The notes beneath the pieces were generated by a model, which was not told where the DNA came from, made no database searches, and saw only the letters and a list, made by a program, of their open reading frames with translations. Below are positions 1 to 5,862 of a stretch of 5,862 nucleotides of DNA, one piece after another; the stretch's first letter is position 1, and each line of letters begins with the position of its first letter. The stretch comes from an uncultured Verrucomicrobia subdivision 3 bacterium (GTDB taxonomy: Bacteria; Verrucomicrobiota; Verrucomicrobiia; Limisphaerales; UBA11358), in assembly GCA_903861445.1 (NCBI GenBank), contig CAIOUK010000134.1, forward strand, positions 1 to 5,862, in the 5' to 3' direction. Position numbers and translations under genes: made by a program.

Positions 1-453
1 CAACAGCAGTGCGAAAATCGCGAAGAGCGACAAGGTGGCCGTGGCATTGGCGGCATTGAGGACGGCGGGGTTCTTGCCGCTCCAGTTCCACAGCAGCCAT
101 GCGCCGCCGGCTTCCAGCAGCAAAATCAAAACCGCGAAGCCGGGAACGAAATATTTTTCGAATTGCAGTCGCGCGTTTTGCGCTGGAAAGCTGCCGCCGT
201 CCTTGCTTTCAAACAGCGACGCGCCGCGGCTGCGGGCGAGTTCGTCGAGTTCAAGTTTCTCCGAGCGTTCATTTTCTTCGAGCCGCATCTGGAACCAACT
301 GATGAAAGCGACCAGCACGCCGAGGCCGAGAAAAATGGACGCGGCTTGCCCCGCCAGTGAACCGGCGAAAACCGTCACGCCAAAGCCCGCGAGAAAAATC
401 AGCACCGCGACCGCGAGGTTCACCAGTCCGTTTTTTTGAATGTTGCGTTCCAT
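1..453 (-). CDS. Membrane protein of unknown function (N-terminal 151 residues, truncated by window edge)
   Basis: An open frame runs leftward from the ATG at 451-453 to the window edge without a stop, giving 151 residues and no C-terminus. I do not recognise the family. By eye there are four hydrophobic segments, at about residues 11-31, 37-54, 103-122 and 132-151. Between the second and third lies a charged loop (about 56-100) rich in Glu, Lys and Arg, starting with RLEENERSEKLELDELARSR, which could form a short helix or coiled coil. The start is well fixed: two codons upstream in the same frame is the TGA stop of the permease gene, leaving a 6-base gap, so the two genes are almost certainly co-transcribed and translationally coupled. 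No strong ribosome binding site is seen. A role as a partner of the ABC-2 permease is inferred from position only. Rightward frames over the same bases are arginine- and serine-rich and look like shadows. Confidence 0.75.
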   Translation of the reverse strand, partial: MERNIQKNGLVNLAVAVLIFLAGFGVTVFAGSLAGQAASIFLGLGVLVAFISWFQMRLEENERSEKLELDELARSRGASLFESKDGGSFPAQNARLQFEKYFVPGFAVLILLLEAGGAWLLWNWSGKNPAVLNAANATATLSLFAIFALLL

Positions 454-459
454 TTTAGT

Positions 460-1479
460 TCAGCTCAATTCCCGGTCATCAAACAGCGCCACGCCCACGG
501 CTAGCGCTGCGCCGGCATAGCAAATCATATAACCAAATGCTTTGGCAACGTAACCCCATTGAAAGGTATTTTTGCCCGTTTCGAGCGCGTCGGCGAGCCA
601 AAAAAGTTGCCAGTTAGGAATGATGGTGTAAAGAACTGACATCAGCCATGAGCCAAGAAAAGATATTAAGTGAGTGCCTCCCGATGCCCACCAAGGAGCA
701 TGACTTCCGATATGGCTGGCCGCGCGACCGAAGAAATAATCCGACATCAGCCCGACCAGAAAAACCATCGAGCAAACCGCGAGAGTCGCGATCATGTCCA
801 GCCGGGTTGAACACGTTAGCGCCACGGCCGCGAGGATCCAGAGCGCGAACAAAATCAAAATACCAGCCGGAATCAGTCGCCAATCCACCACCGCCTGCTC
901 ATTCATGCTTTGCATCTGATGTGTGAATTGAAAAATGATGAACGTCGCCAGCGTGGTCATGACGACGACGGCGATAACAGCATCGCTCACGAATGGTCGG
1001 CGCAGGAAGAAATTGCTGAAACCGGCTAGCGCGTAGGCCAGCAGGATGCCACCGCCGAAAATCCCGATGGCCTGAAGATTGGTTGAGCCGTAGGCGTCGA
1101 AGGCCATCCAACTGGCCAGCATCACACCAATGAGGTTGACATAGGCGAGCAGCGCCAGCGCCGCGGCGAGGCCGGCGAATTTGGCCAGCAGAAATTGCGC
1201 GCGACCGACCGGTTTGGACAAAACGGCCAGCGCCGTGCCACTGCGGATTTCTCGCGCGAGTGAGGCCGATGCGCTTAACACCGCGCCAAACAAACCCGCC
1301 AGCAGCATCACCGCCAGCGCGCTCGTTTTGACAAGTTTCATCTCGTCGCCGAACGCGAAGTAATAAGGCACGGCGAGAAAAATCTCGAACAGCACGGAAG
1401 CCGTCATCAGCAGCAGAAAAATCGGCTGCCGGATGAGTTCCATGAACGCGTTGACCGCGATGTTGCGAAATTGACGCAT
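460..1479 (-). CDS. ABC-2 type transporter permease
   Basis: A 339-residue integral membrane protein, probably the membrane-spanning subunit of an ABC-2 type exporter; the substrate cannot be read from the sequence. Hydrophobic segments lie at about residues 19-42, 51-72, 101-126, 136-158, 165-184, 202-222, 228-249 and 308-333. Between the second and third is the family's characteristic cytoplasmic stretch at about 75-100, containing EIRSGTALAVLSKPVGRAQF, close to the usual E-I-x-SGT...LSKPV.R..F..GK pattern. Near the C-terminus, IPNWQLFWLADAL (about 286-298) resembles the PN.xLF.L motif of these permeases. ATG 1477-1479 is the only plausible start, because an in-frame TAA lies at 1495-1497 with no start codon between. 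No clear Shine-Dalgarno sequence precedes it. It appears to be the first gene of a leftward transcript, followed 6 bases later by a second membrane protein. No ATP-binding subunit (Walker A/B) is encoded in the window, so the partner must lie beyond the left edge or elsewhere. Confidence 0.88.
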   Translation of the reverse strand: MRQFRNIAVNAFMELIRQPIFLLLMTASVLFEIFLAVPYYFAFGDEMKLVKTSALAVMLLAGLFGAVLSASASLAREIRSGTALAVLSKPVGRAQFLLAKFAGLAAALALLAYVNLIGVMLASWMAFDAYGSTNLQAIGIFGGGILLAYALAGFSNFFLRRPFVSDAVIAVVVMTTLATFIIFQFTHQMQSMNEQAVVDWRLIPAGILILFALWILAAVALTCSTRLDMIATLAVCSMVFLVGLMSDYFFGRAASHIGSHAPWWASGGTHLISFLGSWLMSVLYTIIPNWQLFWLADALETGKNTFQWGYVAKAFGYMICYAGAALAVGVALFDDRELS

Positions 1480-1695
1480 GAATTGCTGATTAGCTTACGA
1501 ACCGCCCGTGCGTTTGCCAACGGTTAATCCGTATGGAATCAGGAAATTAGATGAAATGGGAAGATTGGCGTTCAAAATCAATCCGGGTGGGCTGGCTAGG
1601 CGAAATACGGCCTCCAACCTTGGATAAAACAGAGCAGGGATTTGGCAATAGAGGGTGAGCGGACGGACCGAAAAATTTTAGAGCATTGGTAATAT
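1480..1695. other. Divergent intergenic region between permease and korA
   Basis: These 216 bases separate the leftward permease from rightward korA and must carry the control signals for one or both. For the permease there is a weak promoter candidate (annotated separately). For korA I found no convincing -35/-10 pair: TTGGCA at 1642-1647 and TTGGAT at 1620-1625 have no good -10 at 16-18 bases, and TAATAT at 1690-1695 abuts the ATG. Two 11-base CGG-N5-CCG half-palindromes occur, at 1521-1531 and 1660-1670. A 35-codon frame (1551-1658, rightward) begins after AGGA at 1541-1544 with 6-base spacing; it has no recognisable homology and is not called as a gene. No intrinsic terminator, riboswitch or RNA gene was recognised. 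Confidence 0.7.
1492..1520 (-). promoter_or_regulatory. Possible sigma-70-type promoter for the permease transcript
   Basis: Read leftward, TTGGCA (1520 to 1515, 5 of 6 to TTGACA) is followed after exactly 17 bases by TAAGCT (1497 to 1492, only 3 of 6 to TATAAT but with the first TA and final T). Transcription would begin near 1485, leaving only a few untranslated bases before the ATG at 1479, so the message would be nearly leaderless. That fits the lack of a Shine-Dalgarno sequence there. The poor -10 makes this a tentative call. Confidence 0.22.
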
Positions 1696-3489
1696 ATGAG
1701 TGAAGATTTGATTATAGGCATTGCCGGTTCCGGCGGCGACGGCGTGATTTCAGCGGGTGAATCGCTCCTCACGGCGGCGGCGTTGGAAGGTTATCATTGC
1801 GTCATGACCAAGAGCTTCGGCTCGCAGATTCGCGGCGGCGAGGCTTCCTGCCGGCTGCGGTTGGCGACCCAGCCGGTGCTCAACCCCAACGGTCCGCTCG
1901 ACGTGGCGGTGGCGCTCAACTGGGATGATTTCAAACGGTTCGGCGCGGAACTGCCTGTCGAAGCCGCGACCATCGTGATTTACGAGAGCAACACCGGCGT
2001 CGCAGCCGACAAGTTGCCGTTACCCGGCGTGAAACCGGCGGTCGTCTTTAGCGTGCCGATCACGGCGATGGCCGCCGAACACGCCGGCACCGACAAGGCC
2101 AAGAACATCGTCATCGCCGGCCTGATCGCGGGCTGGTTCGGCATCGGCCGCGAAAGCGTGGTGGCTGGTATCCGCAAAAAATTTGCCAAAAAAGGCGCGG
2201 AGGTGGTGGAAGGCAATGTGCGGGCGTTTCAAGCCGGACTCGATTTCGCCACGGCCAATCCGCTGCCGCAAGACCGTAAATTATCCACGCCGCAATCCGG
2301 CGGTCAGGCCAAGCTCCTGACGGATGGCAACGATATGTGCGCAGCCGCCGCGATTTTTGCCGGCTGCACTTTTTTCGGCGGCTATCCCATCACGCCTTCG
2401 ACGGAGATCATGCAATTTCTCGACCGTGAAATCTGGAAGTATGGCGGAACTGTTTTGCAGGCGGAGGATGAAATCGCCGGCATCGGTGCCGTCGTGGGCG
2501 CGTCGTTCGCCGGCAAAAAGGCGATGACCGCCACCTCCGGTCCCGGCATGTCGCTCAAGACTGAAATCCTCGGTCTCGCGAGTCTCGCCGAATTGCCGTT
2601 GGTGTGCGTCAACGTCCAGCGCGGCGGCCCGTCCACGGGCATGCCGACCAAAGCCGAGCAATCCGATTTATTTCAAGCGGCGTTTTCCGCGCATGGCGAT
2701 TGCCTGCGGCCGGTGCTGGCGCCGACGTGTGTCGCCGACATCTTTGAAGTCACGGTGGAAGCTTTCAATCTCGCCGAATATTATCAGACCCCGGTGATTG
2801 TTTTGTCGGATCAGGAAATTGCGCAACGCAAGGAAACCGTTGATCCGATTGACACCTCGAAATTTCAGATCATCGAGCGCCGGCATCCGAGCGGACCGGA
2901 GCTGACGAATTACGCGCGCTTCAAGTTGACCGAATCCGGCATCAGCCCCATCAGCCATCCGGGCATGGTCGGTGGCAACTATCTTTGCGCCGGCATCGAG
3001 CACAACGAACAAGGCCGTCCCACCGCCAGCGGCGAAATGCACGCGCGCATGAACGAAAAGCGGTTCAACAAATTTAATCCGCTGAAAAATCGTCGCGACC
3101 TGTTCACCGTGGAAGGCGATTCCGACGCGCCCATCGGCATGGTGAGCTGGGGCAGCGTCGCTGGCGTCGCGCGCGAGGCATTGCGGCTGGCGCAGGCGGA
3201 AGGCTTGCAGGTGAAACTGCTCGTGCCCCGACTGCTGTATCCGGTGGCGGAAACGGTCTATCAGGATTTCTTCGCGTCCGTCCAGCGCGGCTTGTTCATC
3301 GAACAATCCTATCAGGCGCAGCTCTATCGTATCGTGCGCATGAATGTAGATTTGCCGACGCAAGTCAAAGCCTTCGCCAAGAGCGGCTCCAATCCGATTT
3401 TGCCGTCGGAAGTTTTGAAACGTCTGCGCGAAATGGTCGTCTCCATCCAAGGCAATCAACAACATCAACCCGAAGCCGTCCAAGACTGA
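1696..3489 (+). CDS. korA: 2-oxoglutarate:ferredoxin oxidoreductase, fused gamma-alpha subunit (KorA)
   Basis: A 597-residue cytoplasmic subunit. With KorB it catalyses 2-oxoacid + CoA + oxidised ferredoxin <=> acyl-CoA + CO2 + reduced ferredoxin; 2-oxoglutarate is the likely substrate. Residues 1-190 are the gamma domain, with GSGGDGVISAGE (11-22) and SFGSQIRGGEA (40-50). Residues 205-390 are the alpha pyrimidine-binding domain, with YPITPSTE (230-237), the QAEDEIAGIGAVVGAS stretch (255-270; its Glu is expected to contact TPP), TSGPGMS (280-286) and QRGGPSTGMPTK (308-319). GISPISHPGM (415-424) and GIEHNEQG (433-440) follow. A C-terminal domain (about 478-580) contains VSWGSVAGVA and FIEQSYQAQL (534-543). 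Length and gamma-alpha order match two-subunit enzymes such as those of Mycobacterium and Sulfolobus. An in-frame TAA at 1690-1692 fixes the ATG start; no Shine-Dalgarno sequence is visible. korB follows after 33 bases, so the two form an operon. The last 15 or so residues are a polar tail. Pyruvate or another 2-oxoacid cannot be excluded as substrate. Confidence 0.95.
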   Translation: MSEDLIIGIAGSGGDGVISAGESLLTAAALEGYHCVMTKSFGSQIRGGEASCRLRLATQPVLNPNGPLDVAVALNWDDFKRFGAELPVEAATIVIYESNTGVAADKLPLPGVKPAVVFSVPITAMAAEHAGTDKAKNIVIAGLIAGWFGIGRESVVAGIRKKFAKKGAEVVEGNVRAFQAGLDFATANPLPQDRKLSTPQSGGQAKLLTDGNDMCAAAAIFAGCTFFGGYPITPSTEIMQFLDREIWKYGGTVLQAEDEIAGIGAVVGASFAGKKAMTATSGPGMSLKTEILGLASLAELPLVCVNVQRGGPSTGMPTKAEQSDLFQAAFSAHGDCLRPVLAPTCVADIFEVTVEAFNLAEYYQTPVIVLSDQEIAQRKETVDPIDTSKFQIIERRHPSGPELTNYARFKLTESGISPISHPGMVGGNYLCAGIEHNEQGRPTASGEMHARMNEKRFNKFNPLKNRRDLFTVEGDSDAPIGMVSWGSVAGVAREALRLAQAEGLQVKLLVPRLLYPVAETVYQDFFASVQRGLFIEQSYQAQLYRIVRMNVDLPTQVKAFAKSGSNPILPSEVLKRLREMVVSIQGNQQHQPEAVQD

Positions 3490-3522
3490 TCCGACGAAAC
3501 TTTTTAATAAAGAGAAAATTAT

Positions 3523-4428
3523 ATGACCACTCTCGACACTTCTGCCAAACCGTTTTCGCTGACCAAATTTGTGCCCGGCGATTTCAAAAGCGACCTCAAG
3601 CCCATCTGGTGCCCCGGCTGCGGTGACTTTGGTGTCGTCACCGCCATCACGCGTGCGCTGGCGAACATCGCCCGGCCGCCGCATGAGATTGCGTTTGTCT
3701 CTGGAATCGGCTGCTCCAGCCGCATTCCCGGTTATACGACCGCCTACGGTTTCAATACCGTGCATGGCCGTTCCTTGCCCATCGCGCAAGGCATCAAGCT
3801 CGCCAATCCCGAACTCCTCGTGCTCGTGGCCAGCGGCGACGGCGACGGTTTTTCCATTGGCGGCGGCCACGTCGCGCATGCCGTCCGGCGTAACATTGAC
3901 ATCACCTACATCGTGATGGACAACCAGATTTACGGTCTCACCAAAGGCCAGCTTTCGCCTACCTCTTCGCGCGGACGCAAGACCGTGACGTCCAGCTTCG
4001 GCAGCCTCGAAGACCCCGTAAATCCATTGCTCTACGTCATGGGCTACGGCGCGTCGTTTGTGGCACAAGGCACGCCGGCGGACATGAATGGCCTCGCGAA
4101 AATCATCGAAGAAGGCATTCGCTTCCCCGGCTTCGCCTTCATCAACGTCCAATCGCCTTGTGTCACTTACGGCATGGAGGACCAGCAACTAAAAGCCCAT
4201 AAGACCAACATGAAGAGTTTGGAAGCGATGGGCCATGATGCTTCCGATCGGGCGAAGGCCACCGAACTGGCGCGCGCCTACGGCACAGAACTCTACACCG
4301 GCGTCCTGTATCGCAACCCCAACCCGCCCACGACATACGGCCAAGGCGTAACTGAACGTCAGGAAGCGTTCAAGAAAAGCGCGGTTCCGCGTCACGAGAT
4401 TCTGAACCGGTTCAAGCCGACAAATTGA
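3523..4428 (+). CDS. korB: 2-oxoglutarate:ferredoxin oxidoreductase, beta subunit (KorB)
   Basis: A 301-residue subunit carrying thiamine pyrophosphate and a [4Fe-4S] cluster; it passes electrons from the decarboxylated 2-oxoacid to ferredoxin. The expected motifs appear in order: WCPGCGDFGV (29-38), SGIGCSSR (60-67), HGRSLPIAQG (81-90), the TPP/Mg site GDGDGFSIGGGH (105-116), DNQIYGLTKGQLSPTS (133-148) and QSPCVTYG (210-217). Four cysteines, C30, C33, C64 and C213, fit the cluster ligands of the family; the C30-C33-C64 spacing (3 and 31) equals that of the Sulfolobus enzyme (C12, C15, C46). LTKGQ.SPTS is typical of KorB rather than pyruvate-specific PorB, which supports 2-oxoglutarate, though not decisively. 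An in-frame TAA at 3508-3510 fixes the ATG. AGAG at 3511-3514, 8 bases before the ATG, is a weak ribosome binding site. Unlike four-subunit enzymes, no ferredoxin-like delta subunit is encoded nearby. The gene ends just before a bidirectional terminator hairpin. Confidence 0.95.
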   Translation: MTTLDTSAKPFSLTKFVPGDFKSDLKPIWCPGCGDFGVVTAITRALANIARPPHEIAFVSGIGCSSRIPGYTTAYGFNTVHGRSLPIAQGIKLANPELLVLVASGDGDGFSIGGGHVAHAVRRNIDITYIVMDNQIYGLTKGQLSPTSSRGRKTVTSSFGSLEDPVNPLLYVMGYGASFVAQGTPADMNGLAKIIEEGIRFPGFAFINVQSPCVTYGMEDQQLKAHKTNMKSLEAMGHDASDRAKATELARAYGTELYTGVLYRNPNPPTTYGQGVTERQEAFKKSAVPRHEILNRFKPTN

Positions 4429-4459
4429 GCTAAAGCCAAGCTGGTTTGCATTCAAATTA

Positions 4460-4487
4460 AAAACGGCGACCGCTAGGTCGCCGTTTT
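4460..4487. terminator. Bidirectional intrinsic terminator between korB and purL
   Basis: A perfect 12-base inverted repeat, AAAACGGCGACC (4460-4471) and GGTCGCCGTTTT (4476-4487), flanks a 4-base GCTA loop in the 81-base gap between convergent genes. Read leftward from purL the stem ends in five T's (TTTTT, then AATTT), a classic terminator tail. Read rightward from korB the T tract is GTTTTCGTGTTT, which is weaker but still plausible. One hairpin thus serves both genes. It lies 31 bases after the korB stop and 22 bases after the purL stop. Confidence 0.9.
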
Positions 4488-4509
4488 CGTGTTTATGTTC
4501 GACTAAATT

Positions 4510-5862
4510 TTACGCCATTGCCCGCGCGATGCTGTTCCACCATTGGTCGTGCAGTTCGGTGAGCGGGGCGGAGAATTCACCGCTGGCCGTCTTCACCGTG
4601 AGCTGGTCGCCGCCGACTTTGCCGATCTGAATTGCGGGAACGCCCATGAGCTTGGCGCGTTCGACAACTTTCACGGCGTCGAGGGCTTTGCAACTGATGA
4701 CGACGCGTGATTGCGTTTCGCCGAAGAGTAAGGCGTCGAGGCGAATGTCTTTCAACGCGCTGAGGTCAATCGTCGCTCCGATGAGGCGCGGCGTTTCGCG
4801 GGCGATGAGCTGGCTGATGCAGCTTTCGGCGAGCGCGACGGCGAGGCCGCCTTCGCTGCAATCGTGCGCGCTCTTCACCAGGCCGGATTGGATCAGGCCG
4901 AGGAGCGTGGTGTGCAGCGTCTTCGCGACTTCGAGGTCGCAGCGTGGCGGCGAACCGTTTTTCTTGCCGTGAATCACTTGCAAATACGCGCTGCCGCCGA
5001 GACCGAAAATCGGGTCAGCTTGGTCCACCGCTTCGCCGAGCAGGATGATGGCGTCGCCTTCGTCCTTGAACCATTGCGTGGTGACGTGCTCCAGCTTCTC
5101 GATGAGGCCGACGACGGAAATCGTGGGTGTCGGGTCAATCGGCCCGGCGGGACTTTGATTGTAGAGCGAGCAGTTGCCGCCGGTGACGGGCGCGTTGAAG
5201 GCTTTGCAACCTTCGGCCAGACCGCGCACGGATTCCTTGATCTGCCAGAACAACTCGGGCTTGAGCGGGCTGGGCATATTAAGATTGTCGGTCGCACCGA
5301 GCGGCAATGCTCCGGAGCAGGCAAGATTGCGGCACGCTTCCACCACGGCAGCTTTCGCGCCTTCGTAAGGATCGAGATAAACGTAACCGCCGTTGCAGTC
5401 CACGGTCATGGCGATCAACTTCTCGGAAACCGTCGGATCGCCGACTTTCGCAGCGAGTTCCGCGCTCATCACGGGCAACGAATCGGTCTTGATGCGAATG
5501 ACCGCCGCGTCGCTACCGGGCAGAACGACCGAGCCGTCGCGCACTTGATGATCGTATTGGCGATACACCCAGTTCTTCGACGCGATGCTCGGCCATGCGA
5601 GCAGTTTCTTCAAATCTTCAGCGGCAGTCGTGGTGTCGGCGATGCCGTCGAGGCGGAACGCGCGGACGTCCTTCAGATACGCAGGCTCGACGGCTTCGCG
5701 CTGATACACCGGCGATTCGTCGGCGATTTTCCGCGCGGGAATATCCACGACAAGTTTGCCGCCGTGACGCACCTTCATGTGGCCGGTGTCGGTGATGATG
5801 CCGATCTCGGACCACGGCAAATCCCACTTGTCGAAAATGCGTTTCACTTCCTCTTCGCGGCC
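4510..5862 (-). CDS. purL: Phosphoribosylformylglycinamidine synthase, small-type PurL subunit (C-terminal 450 residues; 5' end outside window)
   Basis: This is the synthetase subunit of FGAM synthase, the fourth step of de novo purine synthesis: FGAR + ATP + glutamine gives FGAM + ADP + phosphate + glutamate, in the cytoplasm. The frame is open to the right edge; its first visible residues are GREEEVKRIFDKWDLPW, so the GTG at 5847 is an internal Val codon and not the start. Motifs, in fragment numbering (residue 1 at 5862): LADE-like IADESPVY (46-53), SIASKNWVYRQYDH (92-105), PGSDAAVIR (115-123), DNLNMPSP (192-199), PVTGGNCSLYNQS (225-237), HDCSEGGLAVALAE (333-346) and FGETQSRVV (380-388). 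The protein ends after the second AIRS-type C-terminal domain with no glutaminase domain. It is therefore the small form, which works with separate PurQ and PurS; these are not in the window. Small PurL is usually about 720-760 residues, so some 280-300 N-terminal residues are missing. No frameshift is seen. Confidence 0.95.
   Translation of the reverse strand, partial: GREEEVKRIFDKWDLPWSEIGIITDTGHMKVRHGGKLVVDIPARKIADESPVYQREAVEPAYLKDVRAFRLDGIADTTTAAEDLKKLLAWPSIASKNWVYRQYDHQVRDGSVVLPGSDAAVIRIKTDSLPVMSAELAAKVGDPTVSEKLIAMTVDCNGGYVYLDPYEGAKAAVVEACRNLACSGALPLGATDNLNMPSPLKPELFWQIKESVRGLAEGCKAFNAPVTGGNCSLYNQSPAGPIDPTPTISVVGLIEKLEHVTTQWFKDEGDAIILLGEAVDQADPIFGLGGSAYLQVIHGKKNGSPPRCDLEVAKTLHTTLLGLIQSGLVKSAHDCSEGGLAVALAESCISQLIARETPRLIGATIDLSALKDIRLDALLFGETQSRVVISCKALDAVKVVERAKLMGVPAIQIGKVGGDQLTVKTASGEFSAPLTELHDQWWNSIARAMA

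Noticed and set aside
35..439. Rightward 134-codon frame at the left edge
   Set aside because: Its product is low-complexity Ser/Arg/Pro/Ala sequence. The opposite strand gives a coherent membrane protein with clear hydrophobic segments, coupled to the permease gene.
1642..1695. TTGGCA at 1642 paired with TAATAT at 1690 as a korA promoter
   Set aside because: The spacing is 42 bases, far outside the 16-18 expected, and TAATAT directly abuts the ATG. No alternative -10 at the right distance was found.
2668..4188. A 506-codon leftward open frame antisense to the end of korA and most of korB, staying open across the 33-base gap between them
   Set aside because: The opposite strand carries two genes with unmistakable family motifs throughout. 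The antisense product is rich in His, Arg, Gly, Ala and Asp, typical of the reverse complement of GC-biased codons, and shows no recognisable domain.
4974..5324. Leftward 116-codon frame inside purL
   Set aside because: It is an out-of-frame shadow on the same strand as purL; the product is Ser/Pro/Arg-rich with no family motifs.
5845..5847. GTG as the start of purL
   Set aside because: The frame continues upstream to the window edge with family-like sequence (GREEE before VKRIFDKWDL), and a start here would remove the N-terminal AIRS domain. It is an internal Val codon.

Overview
The window holds five protein-coding genes in a bacterial chromosome and looks like ordinary housekeeping and membrane-transport sequence. 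The base composition is moderately GC-rich. There are no tRNA or rRNA genes, no insertion sequence, no CRISPR array and no phage signal. Start sites mostly lack a strong Shine-Dalgarno sequence. A two-subunit 2-oxoacid:ferredoxin oxidoreductase beside a small-type purL fits several environmental phyla. My impression is a Verrucomicrobia-like or similar free-living bacterium, but this is a weak inference from style and not from a marker gene.

Layout. On the left, two genes are read leftward: an ABC-2 type transporter permease (460-1479) and, 6 bases after its stop, a membrane protein of unknown function (1-453) that runs off the left edge. A 216-base divergent intergenic region (1480-1695) separates them from a rightward pair. 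That pair is korA (1696-3489, a fused gamma-alpha subunit) and korB (3523-4428, the TPP and [4Fe-4S] beta subunit), which together encode a 2-oxoglutarate:ferredoxin-type oxidoreductase. An 81-base convergent intergenic region follows. It contains a perfect 12-bp-stem hairpin (4460-4487) that can end transcription from both sides. On the right, read leftward, is the C-terminal part of small-type purL (4510-5862), whose 5' end lies beyond the window.

How the genes work together. KorA and KorB form one enzyme that interconverts a 2-oxoacid (probably 2-oxoglutarate) and its acyl-CoA using low-potential ferredoxin. It serves the oxidative TCA cycle or, run backward, CO2 fixation. No ferredoxin gene is adjacent. 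The permease would need an ATP-binding subunit, which is not in the window. PurL is part of de novo purine synthesis and is only a convergent neighbour.

I did not find a convincing undescribed system. The most open points are the unrecognised membrane protein paired with the ABC-2 permease, and the poorly explained divergent regulatory region.
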